Positions 9,052 through 17,917 are shown, counted from the stretch's first letter. The stretch is DNA of 57,275 nucleotides from Marinovum sp. (GCA_022447495.1 JAKVBH010000004.1:1-57275); one strand, 5' to 3'. Notes: generated by a model not told the origin, from the letters alone. Program-made: numbers and translations.

Positions 9052-9252
9052 ATGCCCAGCCCAAACCGCAATATCGAATTGTCGGTTGAAGATATGGATC
9101 TGATCGAAGCAGCATTGCGTGCGCGCAAGGCAGAGCGGTCATCAGAAGACCATCACAACGGCGAAGTGCGTCAAATCCACGACCTTCTGGGCAAGCTGCA
9201 CAACCAAAAGGTTTTCTACCGTCCAGGTGCCACCCCCTATATTGGCGGCTAG
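9052..9252 (+). CDS. Conserved small protein of unknown function
   Basis: A 66-residue soluble protein, MPSPNRNIELSVEDMDLIE at the N-terminus, charged and helical in the middle (ALRARKAERSSEDHH), with no membrane segment or signal peptide. AGGAG lies eight bases before the ATG at 9052. Codon use and the ribosome binding site support a real gene, and it looks like a short conserved Rhodobacteraceae protein, but I recognise no domain. A strong dyad lies directly upstream, suggesting specific regulation. The next 427 bases contain no confident gene. Confidence 0.65.
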   Translation: MPSPNRNIELSVEDMDLIEAALRARKAERSSEDHHNGEVRQIHDLLGKLHNQKVFYRPGATPYIGG

Positions 9253-9679
9253 GCGCATCGCGAAAGTCTCTATCGCCAAATGGCTCCCTTTGAGGAGACG
9301 ATTTTTTGTGTGGTGGTGAACGTCTTTAGCCAGAGGTGAAAGCCGCGTAGGCGATATCCAAACAACACAGCCACCCAGCGGTCGAGCAACTCTTGAAGGG
9401 GCAAGGCGTTGAGAAGGTCGGATTTGAACTGCTCCTTGGGTCACATGCCACCGGGACGTGTCTCTTTGAACACATGAGAGGCGTGATCACCTCCCTCCGA
9501 GGCATTTCGAACGGCGCTTCGAGTGATCTGAGCGTTTGTCCGACTGTGGCGTGCATGGGAGCGCTTGTGGATGAAAAAGTTGCTACGCAAGAAGATGATT
9601 TTCTAAGCTCCTGTGACCCAACGGTGCATTTGCCAATGCGCGTCCTTTGCGTCAGGATGCAGCCAACAGGGAGAAAATC
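9253..9679. other. Gene-free stretch before the hydrolase pair
   Basis: No convincing gene, RNA or repeat was found. On the minus strand one frame (about 9260-9600) reads a protein-like stretch ending in SSKGAIWR, interrupted by a TGA near 9443-9445. This could be a worn-out coding remnant, but I recognise no family. The promoter of the following operon presumably lies at its right end. Confidence 0.4.
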
Positions 9680-10429
9680 GTGGCATTGGAATACTTTGAT
9701 GGCCCTGCGGGCCGGCGTCTCGCCTACCATTTCACCGCTGGCGATGGGCCCGTCGTGGTGTTTCTTGGCGGCTTTAAGTCCGACATGGAGGGGTCCAAGG
9801 CTGTTTTTTTAGAGGAGTGGGCACAGGCCAACGGCCGTGCCTTTTTACGATTTGACTACTCCGGTCACGGCCAATCCTCCGGGGCCTTCACAGATGGATG
9901 TATTGGCGATTGGGCGGCGGATGCCGAAGCTTTGCTCCGCGCGAAAGCCCCGGATGAAAAAGTGTTGGTCGGCTCGTCGATGGGCGGCTGGATTTCACTT
10001 TTGATGACAAAACGGCTTGAGCACATTGTGGGCCTCGTCACCATTGCCGCCGCACCGGATTTTACCGAGGACGGGTTTTGGGCCAATTTTGACGCAAGCC
10101 AACGTGCCGAGATCATGGAGCAAGGGTACCACGACCTGCCTTCGGAGTATGGCGAGCCCTATCGCATTACGCGTCACTTGATTGAGGATGGTCGCGATCA
10201 CCTTGTGATGCGCGATCCGCTACCACTGCCGTTTACGGTACGCGCTTTGCAAGGCACCCACGACGCATCCGTATCGACCGTTACGGCGCTGCGCTTTCTC
10301 GACCATGCAGAGAGCTCAGATATGACCCTCACCCTCAAAGCTGGTGCGGACCATTCGTTCTCCAGCTCCGACTGCCTCCCGATTATCTCTGCGGCCATTG
10401 AAGATGTTCTGACGAAAGGAGCCAAGTGA
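9680..10429 (+). CDS. Alpha/beta hydrolase
   Basis: A 249-residue serine hydrolase of the ABHD10-like type. Nucleophile Ser100 lies in GSSMGG; the FLGGFKSDMEG segment (about residues 28-38) forms the oxyanion region, and the catalytic His is probably in GADHSF near the C-terminus. I chose the GTG at 9680 with AGGGAG upstream, since the family begins MALEYFDGP; an ATG at 9647 would add eleven unrelated residues. The substrate is unknown; esters or acyl groups are likely. The stop overlaps the start of the next hydrolase (TGATG), so the two are translated together. Confidence 0.85.
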   Translation: MALEYFDGPAGRRLAYHFTAGDGPVVVFLGGFKSDMEGSKAVFLEEWAQANGRAFLRFDYSGHGQSSGAFTDGCIGDWAADAEALLRAKAPDEKVLVGSSMGGWISLLMTKRLEHIVGLVTIAAAPDFTEDGFWANFDASQRAEIMEQGYHDLPSEYGEPYRITRHLIEDGRDHLVMRDPLPLPFTVRALQGTHDASVSTVTALRFLDHAESSDMTLTLKAGADHSFSSSDCLPIISAAIEDVLTKGAK

Positions 10430-11409
10430 TGAGATTTGTCTCGAGATGGGTGGGGCGGTTGCTCCTGTTGGTGATTGTTGCTGTGGCCGGTGTTGCGTTT
10501 TTTGGGCCAACAGAACCTGTGGTCACCGATGTTGACTTTGATGACAGCGCGCTCGGCGACGATCTCGACACTTACTTCGCCTCGGTCGAACGCGCCTATT
10601 CCGATATCACGCCCGGCACAGGAAAGCGGGTGATCTGGGCAGGAGAAACCGGTGCCAAGACGCCCATATCTATCCTCTATATTCATGGTTTCTCCGCCAC
10701 GTCCGAGGAAATCCGTCCCGTACCGGATCGCGTTGCCGAGGCGCTTGGGGCGAACCTTGTCTACACGCGACTCACAGGCCACGGGCGGACCGGCGAGGCC
10801 ATGGCAGACGCCACTGTGGAAGCTTGGATGCATGATGTGGCAGAGGCTCTGGCCGCCGCCCGGCGTGTTGGCGACGAGGTGATCGTTATGTCGACCTCAA
10901 CCGGAGGCACCTTGGCCACGATCGCCGCCGTTGATCCCGATCTGTCTCAAGGCATAAAAGCCCAGATCATGGTGTCGCCGAATTTTCGTTTGTCCAATCC
11001 GGCCGCCGTGCTTTTAACGTGGCCGATGGTGCGTCAATGGGGTCCGATTGTTGCCGGCAAGACGCGCAGTTTTGAGCCGCGGAACGAACGCCATGCCACC
11101 TACAACACCACAAGCTATCCCACTGTAGCCACGCTGCCCATGGCGGCGGCGGTTGCGCATGTCCGCAATTTGGATCTAAGCGTGATCACCCATCCGGTGT
11201 TCCTGATCTTTTCCAATGACGACCGCGTGGTGCACCCCGATGCGACCCGCGCGGTTGCGGCACGTTGGGGCGGCCCGGTAACGACGGAAGTGGTACGGCT
11301 CAGCGACGAAGACGACGCCTATGACCACGTCATCATGGGCGATATTCTCAGCCCGGCAAACACAGATGCATCTGTTGATTTGATGGTCGAGTGGATTGAC
11401 GGGCTTTAA
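10429..11409 (+). CDS. Membrane-anchored alpha/beta hydrolase
   Basis: A 326-residue hydrolase with an N-terminal hydrophobic anchor or signal (residues 8-26), so it probably acts at the membrane or in the periplasm. The alpha/beta hydrolase fold shows ILYIHGFSAT (oxyanion region), a nucleophile elbow reading STSTGG rather than the usual GxSxG, an Asp in SNDDRVV and a His in DDAYDHV. AAGGAG precedes the ATG, which shares a base with the previous stop. Its end overlaps the convergent gene by four bases. The function is unknown; lipase or esterase is an inference. Confidence 0.8.
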   Translation: MRFVSRWVGRLLLLVIVAVAGVAFFGPTEPVVTDVDFDDSALGDDLDTYFASVERAYSDITPGTGKRVIWAGETGAKTPISILYIHGFSATSEEIRPVPDRVAEALGANLVYTRLTGHGRTGEAMADATVEAWMHDVAEALAAARRVGDEVIVMSTSTGGTLATIAAVDPDLSQGIKAQIMVSPNFRLSNPAAVLLTWPMVRQWGPIVAGKTRSFEPRNERHATYNTTSYPTVATLPMAAAVAHVRNLDLSVITHPVFLIFSNDDRVVHPDATRAVAARWGGPVTTEVVRLSDEDDAYDHVIMGDILSPANTDASVDLMVEWIDGL

Positions 11410-11804
11410 ACGCCAACCTCAGGCCCTAAACACATCAAAGGCGCATCCGTGCGGCGAGCTTCGTATAAAACGCGCCCGCTCTCTCCTGTGAATGTTGCGA
11501 TGAGCCCGCCACCTCTTTGTTCGAAGGTCCAGCATTGTGGATCATCGGGGCGTTTGTCATAGACAAAGCAAATCTGTGTTTCAGGTGCTTCGTACCAGTA
11601 GCCCTCTTGGCACTCGCCATCGAGGAAGGACCAGCGCACGCGGCGGTTGGACAGGTAGTCTTCGGCGCCATAGTCCACACCTTCCGACGCAAAGTAGAGG
11701 GTTTTTCCCTCGACATAGGACTCAAATTGCTCGCCCGTCATGGGCTGAGCATGGGCTAGGGAGCCGATAAAGAGGGCGAAGAACAGAGATTGGATCAGAC
11801 GCAT
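11406..11804 (-). CDS. Secreted protein of unknown function
   Basis: A 132-residue protein with a clear signal peptide (MRLIQSLFFALFIGSLAHA, cleavage before QPM) and a mature part with three cysteines and many aromatic residues (SFLDGECQEGYWYE, QICFVYD, PQCWTFEQ). The pattern resembles small periplasmic DUF995-like proteins, but I do not assign a family firmly. The start at 11804 gives the signal peptide; the longer frame to 11891 adds 29 unlikely residues. It lies seven bases after the AlkB-like gene, so they are probably one transcript. Confidence 0.7.
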   Translation of the reverse strand: MRLIQSLFFALFIGSLAHAQPMTGEQFESYVEGKTLYFASEGVDYGAEDYLSNRRVRWSFLDGECQEGYWYEAPETQICFVYDKRPDDPQCWTFEQRGGGLIATFTGESGRVLYEARRTDAPLMCLGPEVGV

Positions 11805-11811
11805 ACCGACG

Positions 11812-12921
11812 TCATGCCAGCTTGTGTCCGTCTGGACCAGCGTTTTCGGAAATCGTTCGGGGCGGCGTGCGTTTTTTTGCGGATGCGGCACCGCCGCGCG
11901 CTTGCGATTTCAAACGCCACCGCTGTGCCCTGTGGTCCATCAGACGGTGCCAAAATGGCGGCACCAAAGCAATCACGGCCATCACGGGCAGTGACTGGGG
12001 CAGGGTGGGCATTGTGGTCTGGTCCAACTGAAGCGCAGGAAAGGCGCGGCCTGGGTGCACATGGTGGTCGGAATGGCGCGGCGCATTCAGCATCATCGCA
12101 GAAGAATACCATTTCGGCGCATTCCACGAGTGCTGAGGTCCCATGGGTTCTAGCTTACCTGATGGCAGGGTGTGACGTCTAAGGCCGTAGTGTTGCACGT
12201 AATCAGAGAGCATCAATTGCCACGCTGCGTAGATAGCAACGACCACCAGCGCCAAAATCCCAGGCCATCCCGCAAGCCAAAACGCCAAGCCGAGGCTGAT
12301 TGCTGAGATTGCCGCATCTGTCAGGTATGGGTGAGTCCAAAGCGGCAGAGACTTCGCACGGCGTGCCCGCGCTGCATTTTCGGCTTTGAGGCCCGCAGTA
12401 TACTCGCCCGCGGCGCAGCGAAGGCAAAAGCTCCAGAACCCCTCTCCCAATCGCGCCGAGTTTGGATCCAAATCCGTGGCCGCGTGGATGTGATGAACGC
12501 GAATATGAGCCGTGCCGTGGTGGCCGTAGAGCAGCGATGCATAAAGCAGCTTTCCAAGACGCCGCCCCCAGCGGTCCGCGCGATGCACCAGTTCATGGGC
12601 ATTTGAATGACTGACTTGGCCGAACCAAAGTCCTGCACCGGTGACCAAGAGCACTTTGTCCAGGGTATCCAAATGCGCACCAGCGCCCACTGACCAAATG
12701 ATAATCGGTAAAAGAACCAAATGCCCCACGGCCAAACCAAGCGATAACCCATGGCCCGTCCAGGCCTCGTTCTCTGGCAAAAACCGATTGGCGAGCTTGT
12801 CGAGGAAAAAGACCAAGACGGTGATCGACACCACCCCGAGCAAGGGCCAAACGCCGCCCAAAACTGCGCCAAACCCCAATAGGAATGCGGGTAGTAAACT
12901 GGCGATGGTAAACCAAATCAT
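11812..12921 (-). CDS. alkB: AlkB-like alkane/fatty acyl hydroxylase (di-iron membrane enzyme)
   Basis: A 369-residue membrane protein with several hydrophobic segments and the histidine boxes of the alkane 1-monooxygenase/fatty acid desaturase fold: HELVH at 109-113, HIRVHH at 139-144 and HSDHH at 283-287. These bind a di-iron centre that inserts oxygen into alkyl chains. No rubredoxin gene is next to it, so the electron donor must be elsewhere. The last 40 residues are basic and poorly conserved in appearance. The substrate (alkane, or another lipid) is inferred. A secreted-protein gene follows seven bases later. Confidence 0.8.
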   Translation of the reverse strand: MIWFTIASLLPAFLLGFGAVLGGVWPLLGVVSITVLVFFLDKLANRFLPENEAWTGHGLSLGLAVGHLVLLPIIIWSVGAGAHLDTLDKVLLVTGAGLWFGQVSHSNAHELVHRADRWGRRLGKLLYASLLYGHHGTAHIRVHHIHAATDLDPNSARLGEGFWSFCLRCAAGEYTAGLKAENAARARRAKSLPLWTHPYLTDAAISAISLGLAFWLAGWPGILALVVVAIYAAWQLMLSDYVQHYGLRRHTLPSGKLEPMGPQHSWNAPKWYSSAMMLNAPRHSDHHVHPGRAFPALQLDQTTMPTLPQSLPVMAVIALVPPFWHRLMDHRAQRWRLKSQARGGAASAKKRTPPRTISENAGPDGHKLA

Positions 12922-12971
12922 GTCTCAGGGCCTCATGCGTGTCCGAGCGAGTGTAGCAAGTGCCAAAATGA

Positions 12972-12999
12972 TAGTCTCAAAGTTTATGATATGAGATTA
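12972..12999. promoter_or_regulatory. Dyad in the alkB-fdsB divergent region
   Basis: TAGTCTCA (12972-12979) is mirrored by TGAGATTA (12992-12999) with 12 bases between; seven of eight positions pair. It sits in the 216-base divergent region and could bind a dimeric regulator controlling either gene. No regulator gene is adjacent. Confidence 0.35.
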
Positions 13000-13137
13000 A
13001 CGACCAATTTCGGCAACCTCGGGGCATCGCTAGGGCAGGTCCAAGGCGGGGTTTGTTGGCACAATGTCGTTTTTGATCTGCGCAGAGCACTGCCGCAACT
13101 CTATGCTGCAAAGGACCAAGCGGGGAGGCTAGGGACA

Positions 13138-14823
13138 ATGGCGCTGGACGATAACAAGGGTGTGTGGAAACAGGGCCGCGGCAAAGGCCGGAAAACCACC
13201 AAAGGCCGTCAATATGACGATGCGGCTCTCGCAGATGTCCGTGGTCTCTTGGGTGACCGTCCGCGGCGCCGTGACCTGCTCATTGAGTTTTTGCATTTGA
13301 TCCAAGACGCCCATTGCCATTTGTCCGCCACGCATTTGCGGGCGTTGGCCGAAGAGATGCGTTTGAGCATGGCTGAGGTTTGGGAAGTTGCAACGTTCTA
13401 TGCTCATTTCGATCCGATCAAAGAGAATGAGACGCCGCCTCCTGCCTTGACCATTCGCGTCTGTGACTCATTGTCGTGCGAGCTGGCCGGTGCCCAAGAG
13501 CTAAAATCCGCACTGGAGCGTGGGTTGGACCCATCGCAGGTGCGCGTTTTGCGTGCCCCCTGCATGGGCCGGTGTGACACGGCGCCCGTGTTGGAGTTGG
13601 GGCATCACCACATTGATCACGCCACGCCTGCGAAGGTCGATGCCGCGATTATGGCAGGTCATACTCATGCAGATATACCACTTTATCAAGAGTTTGCGGC
13701 GTATCGTGAAAGTGGTGGATATGGCAAACTTGCTGAGCTGCGGGCTTCGGGAGATTGGGAGGTGGTTCAAGAAACCGTTCTTGCATCTGGGCTGCGCGGC
13801 TTGGGGGGCGCTGGCTTCCCATCGGGCAAAAAGTGGGGATTTGTGCGTGCCAACTCCGGATCACGTTATTTGGCGGTGAATGGCGACGAAGGTGAGCCTG
13901 GAACATTCAAGGATCGCTACTACTTAGAGCGCACTCCTCATGTCTTTCTCGAAGGTATGTTGATCGCTGCATGGGCTGTCGAAGCCGAAACATGCTTTAT
14001 CTACATGCGCGATGAATACCCGGCGGTTCTGGAAATCTTGCGCCGTGAGATCGGGGCGCTTGAGGAGGCTGGCATTGTCAAAGCCGGCTACATTGATCTG
14101 CGCCGTGGTGCGGGCGCATATATCTGTGGTGAAGAGAGTGCGATGATCGAATCCATCGAGGGCAAACGGGGCCTGCCGCGCCACCGTCCACCCTTTGTGG
14201 CTCAGGTCGGCATACACGGGCGCCCAACGCTCGTGCACAACGTGGAAACGCTCTATTGGGTGGCCAAGGTTTGCCGTGAAGGTCCCGAGGTTCTCAACAG
14301 CACCGAGAAAAATGGGCGTGTTGGTCTGCGTTCCTATTCGGTTTCTGGTCGAGTGGCCAAGCCAGGTGTCTACCTTTTGCCGGCGGGTTCCACGATCCTG
14401 GATATCATCGATGCAGCAGGTGGAATGGCCGAGGGTCACACGTTCAAGGCTTACCAACCCGGAGGTCCGTCCTCGGGCCTTTTGCCGGCGTCCATCAATG
14501 ACGTTCCGCTAGATTTTGACACGCTTCAACCGCTTGGATCGTTTATCGGGTCGGCTGCTGTTGTGGTTTTGTCCGACAAAGACAGCGCGCGCGCGGCGGC
14601 GCTCAACATGTTGCGCTTCTTCGAAGACGAAAGCTGTGGACAGTGCACGCCGTGCCGGGTGGGATGCGAGAAGGCTGTGAAGTTGATGCAAGCCGATAGT
14701 TGGGATCAGCCGCTTCTCGAAGCGTTGAGTCAAGCGATGGTGGATGCGTCTATTTGCGGATTAGGCCAGGCAGCCCCAAATCCAATCCGACTAGCGATAA
14801 AGCACTTCCCAGACGAAATCTAA
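13138..14823 (+). CDS. fdsB: NAD-dependent formate dehydrogenase beta subunit, fused NuoE-NuoF type
   Basis: A 561-residue iron-sulfur flavoprotein that would carry electrons from a molybdenum subunit to NAD+. Residues 30-170 are NuoE/FdsG-like with [2Fe-2S] ligands Cys109, Cys114, Cys142 and Cys146. The NuoF part shows the NADH/FMN loops GLGGAGFPSGKKW (221-233) and NGDEGEPGTFKDR (248-260). The [4Fe-4S] ligands are Cys500, Cys503 and Cys506, with a fourth at 540. GGAGG precedes the ATG at 13138. In fds operons the alpha subunit, fdsC and fdsD normally follow, but here a glutathione transferase on the other strand follows. All cofactor residues look intact. Confidence 0.9.
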   Translation: MALDDNKGVWKQGRGKGRKTTKGRQYDDAALADVRGLLGDRPRRRDLLIEFLHLIQDAHCHLSATHLRALAEEMRLSMAEVWEVATFYAHFDPIKENETPPPALTIRVCDSLSCELAGAQELKSALERGLDPSQVRVLRAPCMGRCDTAPVLELGHHHIDHATPAKVDAAIMAGHTHADIPLYQEFAAYRESGGYGKLAELRASGDWEVVQETVLASGLRGLGGAGFPSGKKWGFVRANSGSRYLAVNGDEGEPGTFKDRYYLERTPHVFLEGMLIAAWAVEAETCFIYMRDEYPAVLEILRREIGALEEAGIVKAGYIDLRRGAGAYICGEESAMIESIEGKRGLPRHRPPFVAQVGIHGRPTLVHNVETLYWVAKVCREGPEVLNSTEKNGRVGLRSYSVSGRVAKPGVYLLPAGSTILDIIDAAGGMAEGHTFKAYQPGGPSSGLLPASINDVPLDFDTLQPLGSFIGSAAVVVLSDKDSARAAALNMLRFFEDESCGQCTPCRVGCEKAVKLMQADSWDQPLLEALSQAMVDASICGLGQAAPNPIRLAIKHFPDEI

Positions 14824-14838
14824 GCCAAGCGGTGCCGA

Positions 14839-15537
14839 CTAATTTGTTTTGAACAAAATGCGGTGGGTGTCCTTGTTTGTGCGCACGTCGCTTCGTTTGT
14901 CCGCATGTAACGCGCGGCCCGCAATCACCCCGGGCCGTCTTGAGACTTGCTCAAGCCACCTGGCAAAATGCCGTTTGTCATCAAGCGTTTGCTGTTGGCC
15001 CTCCCAAAGCGAAGCCCACCCCCAAATGGACATATCCGCGATTGAATAGAAGTCTCCGGCGACGAAGGTGGTCTTTGCCAATTGACGATCAAGAACGCCA
15101 TAGAGTCGTGTGACTTCGCTACGATAGCGGTTTTTCGCATACGGAAGATCGTTCGGCGGGTCCATCGAGGGCGCGTATTTCAAAAAGTGATGCGCTTGGC
15201 CTGCCATTGGGCCTAGGCCGCCCATTTGCCACATCAGCCATTGGTCAACCGCCACGCGGTCACGTTCAGTCTCACCGTAGAATTGGCCTGTTTTGCGGGC
15301 CAGATATTGCAATATCGCTCCCGATTCGAAGATGGATATGGGCGTTCCATCTGGGCCGTTGGGATCGACAATCGCTGGCATGCGATTGTTCGGTGCAATA
15401 GCTAGATAATCGGAATTGAATTGTTCGCCCGTGCCAATGTTCACCAAATGCGTGGTGTAGGGCAGTGCCATTTCTTCAAGTGCGACCGAGATTTTCCACC
15501 CGTTTGGTGTCGGCCAAAATTACAAATCTATGGTCAT
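14839..15537 (-). pseudogene. Glutathione S-transferase with a nonsense codon at position 6
   Basis: A YghU/YfcG-type glutathione S-transferase. The natural start is the ATG at 15537, behind a strong AAAGGAG; the protein then reads MTIDL, stop (TAA, 15520-15522), FWPTPNGWKISVALEEM. Homologues have Tyr here, so one base change from TAC or TAT explains it. The rest is open for 232 codons, with an intact thioredoxin-like N-domain (ARKTGQFYG follows) and helical C-domain. A shortened 210-residue product could start at the Met in EEMALPY, but it would lose the first strand and the glutathione-site residues. Likely a recent pseudogene or a sequencing error. Confidence 0.8.
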
Positions 15538-15614
15538 TCTAACGCTCCTTTGGGGGAGTGAGAGTGACGCGTCCTTCGGCATTGACAAGGGTGCGCAAGC
15601 AACCTGGCTTGTGA

Positions 15615-16472
15615 TCAATGGCTCGGTAGGGCCCGCACAGTAGACTTCAATGCGCGCACCAGTGTGCGATGGCTGAGCTCGCCGCGGATCAATGCTCGGT
15701 AGAGTTTGAACACACCAGGACGCAGGTATACCGACCAATGGCATACTCGCCGCGAAGGTGGTGCAATGGGGTATCCCAAGTCTGCGAGAGCCTGAAGTGC
15801 ATCAGGGCTATCCAGAAGCAATGTTTGTGCGTGACCAACGTCGCGCGCCCCTATGGCACGGTCGCCGCGTTGGGGTGACGGGATCACTCTCTCAAACAAG
15901 AAATCGAAAAACCCGTTTTCTCCGCTTGTCACGTGCAAAACGTCGACGTCTTGGGCGCCTTTGCTACCCAAGGCCGCTTCCGCAGATCCACGATACTCCG
16001 CCGCAGCAAGCAAGATCATCGAAGACAACGCTTTTTTCGGCACATAGTGGAACGCTTGCAGAGCCACACGCGCGCCAAGTGAATGGGCGAGCACGTGTTG
16101 ATCGCGCTTGGGTGCATGGCGATGTATCAGTTTGATGAGCGCGGCCAATGCAATCGCGGCCTCTGCAGCCCGTCTGTAGGCAGTTTGTGGCGTTCCGCGT
16201 GCCTGCCATCCCAATCCAATAAGAAGGCCATCAGATCCCAAGTGATTTGGCCATGGTCGAATCCGTTTCTTTTTCGCTGGATCTTGGGCACCAAAAAGGC
16301 CGTGAAATGGGCAGGCGTCGCTATGACCTGGGGCATATTTATATCCATGCACCATGAAGGTGACGGGGCCATCTGTTGCCTCTAGCGCCGATGCGACTGC
16401 CGCGTCAGGCGGGCCATTTTCTGGAAAGAGGCGTGGCGTCCGTTCATTTACTGCAATTTGTAGAAGCGACAT
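15615..16472 (-). CDS. Alpha/beta hydrolase (DUF900-like)
   Basis: A 285-residue hydrolase starting MSLLQIAVNERTPRLF, with GGAGG upstream of the ATG at 16472. The MVHGYKYAPG segment (about residues 40-49) forms the oxyanion hole, LAHSLGARV holds the nucleophilic serine, and HVTSGENGFFDF and HAQTLLLD follow. There is no signal peptide. I expect a cytoplasmic lipase/esterase-like enzyme of unknown substrate. It lies upstream of the damaged glutathione transferase on the same strand with a 77-base gap. It is divergent from the SAM-II/metZ unit. Confidence 0.8.
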   Translation of the reverse strand: MSLLQIAVNERTPRLFPENGPPDAAVASALEATDGPVTFMVHGYKYAPGHSDACPFHGLFGAQDPAKKKRIRPWPNHLGSDGLLIGLGWQARGTPQTAYRRAAEAAIALAALIKLIHRHAPKRDQHVLAHSLGARVALQAFHYVPKKALSSMILLAAAEYRGSAEAALGSKGAQDVDVLHVTSGENGFFDFLFERVIPSPQRGDRAIGARDVGHAQTLLLDSPDALQALADLGYPIAPPSRRVCHWSVYLRPGVFKLYRALIRGELSHRTLVRALKSTVRALPSH

Positions 16473-16591
16473 CCTTTGCCTCCACGACACTCTGAGGTTG
16501 CCAACGACGCAAAGCGTATGACGTATGGGTGAAAAGGAGGTTACTGTTGCGTGACGGTCTTGACCGCATTCGCGCAACGGCCTAGGCGTTT

Positions 16592-16650
16592 GGCTGTGGC
16601 GATTTGTGTCCGGATTGCGGGCCACGTGAAATATTCCGCTAAAAGGTTGA
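16592..16650 (+). ncRNA. SAM-II riboswitch controlling metZ
   Basis: The P1 stem GTGGC (16596-16600) pairs with GCCAC (16621-16625). The loop carries GATTTG and the conserved ATTGC. The pseudoknot arm CGGA (16611-16614) can pair with TCCG (16635-16638), followed by the characteristic GCTAAAAGG (16638-16646). Layout, spacing and conserved bases match SAM-II aptamers, which in alphaproteobacteria sit upstream of metA, metX or metZ and lower expression when S-adenosylmethionine is abundant. The metZ start is 90 bases downstream. Confidence 0.88.
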
Positions 16651-16685
16651 GACGACGACACCCAAGGCTCCAAAGCCCAAAGGTC

Positions 16686-16720
16686 CCCCGTTCGCTTAGC
16701 CGGTTCGGGGTTTTTGTTTT
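16686..16720 (+). terminator. Possible riboswitch expression platform/terminator
   Basis: CCCCG (16686-16690) and CGGGG (16706-16710) can form a short stem, directly followed by TTTTTGTTTT (16711-16720) and then the metZ ribosome binding site. It lies between the SAM-II aptamer and metZ, as a transcription attenuator would. The stem is only five base pairs with a 15-base loop, so this is tentative. Confidence 0.5.
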
Positions 16721-16735
16721 GGAAAGGGAACACCC

Positions 16736-17917
16736 ATGACCCAAGATCGCAAACCGCGCACCCGCGCAGTGCATGGGGGGGGGCGGCGCTCCCAATATGG
16801 AGAAGTCAGCGAAGCAATCTTTCTCACTCAAGGGTTCGTCTACGACAGCGCCGAGCATGCAGAGGCGCGTTTCATCGAGGCAGCAGATGACGAGTTCATC
16901 TATGCTCGTTACGGCAACCCCACTGTGGCAATGTTCGAAGATCGCATGGCTGCGATTGAGGGAACGGATGACGGCTTTGCCGCGGCCTCAGGCATGGCGG
17001 CTGTCAACGGGGCGATCATGTCTCATTTGAAGGCGGGCGATCATGTGGTTGCTGCGCGTGCTCTCTTTGGGTCGTGTCTTTACATCCTTGAAAATGTGCT
17101 GCCGAACTTTGGTGTTGAAGTCACACTCATTGATGGCACCGACCTTAGCGCGTGGGAGGCTGCGGTCACTGAAAGGACGCGATTGGTGTTCTTTGAATCC
17201 ATGTCCAACCCCACTCTGGAGCTTGTTGATATTAAATCCGTTTCCGAGATTGCGCATCGGCATGGGGCGCTCGTCGTGGTCGACAATGTCTTTTCGACAC
17301 CAGTGTACTCGAAGGCCGTTTCGCAGGGTGCTGATATTATTGTATATTCTGCAACTAAGCACATCGATGGGCAGGGGCGTGCATTGGGTGGAATCATTCT
17401 GGGATCACGTGAGGTGATCCGCGGCCCAGTTGAGGCCTATATGAAACACACCGGCGGCGCGATGAGCCCGTTCACGGCGTGGGTCATGCTCAAAGGATTA
17501 GAGACGATGGATCTCCGCGTTCGTGCGCAAACGGCAACGGCCCATGCGCTGGCGGAGCGGTTGAGCACGCATCCGAAACTGTCTCGCGTGATTTATCCCG
17601 GTCACGCGTCGCATCCCCAACACGCGCTTGCCAATGCCCAGATGGGGGCTGGAGGAACCATGCTTAGTTTTGATATCAAAGATGGAAAAGACGCCGCATT
17701 CCGCTTCTTGAATGCCCTTAGAATCGCTTTGATCTCCAATAATCTTGGTGACGCCAAAAGCATCGCGACACCACCGGCATTCACAACGCATCAGCGGCTA
17801 CCCCATGATCAAAAGGAGACGTTGGGGATCACGCCGGGGCTCATCCGTTTTTCGTGTGGTTTAGAAGACGTCAGAGACCTTGAGGCCGATATTCTACACG
17901 CGTTGGAGCAAGCTTAG
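16736..17917 (+). CDS. metZ: O-succinylhomoserine sulfhydrylase
   Basis: A 393-residue PLP enzyme of the Cys/Met metabolism family that makes homocysteine from O-succinylhomoserine and sulfide in methionine biosynthesis. The PLP-binding lysine is in SATKHIDGQGR, with YGNPT and SGMAA motifs upstream and SCGLED near the C-terminus. AAAGGGA precedes the ATG at 16736. A SAM-II riboswitch in its leader fits methionine-pathway control. The N-terminal KPRTRAVHGGG matches MetZ better than cystathionine gamma-synthase; O-acetylhomoserine use cannot be excluded by sequence. Confidence 0.93.
   Translation: MTQDRKPRTRAVHGGGRRSQYGEVSEAIFLTQGFVYDSAEHAEARFIEAADDEFIYARYGNPTVAMFEDRMAAIEGTDDGFAAASGMAAVNGAIMSHLKAGDHVVAARALFGSCLYILENVLPNFGVEVTLIDGTDLSAWEAAVTERTRLVFFESMSNPTLELVDIKSVSEIAHRHGALVVVDNVFSTPVYSKAVSQGADIIVYSATKHIDGQGRALGGIILGSREVIRGPVEAYMKHTGGAMSPFTAWVMLKGLETMDLRVRAQTATAHALAERLSTHPKLSRVIYPGHASHPQHALANAQMGAGGTMLSFDIKDGKDAAFRFLNALRIALISNNLGDAKSIATPPAFTTHQRLPHDQKETLGITPGLIRFSCGLEDVRDLEADILHALEQA

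Noticed and set aside
9400..9470. Possible tRNA T-arm (GGATTTGAAC)
   Set aside because: No acceptor or anticodon stems can be built around it on either strand.
9393..9812. Plus-strand frame before the first hydrolase
   Set aside because: Runs into the hydrolase in the wrong frame; cysteine-rich chance composition and no ribosome binding site.
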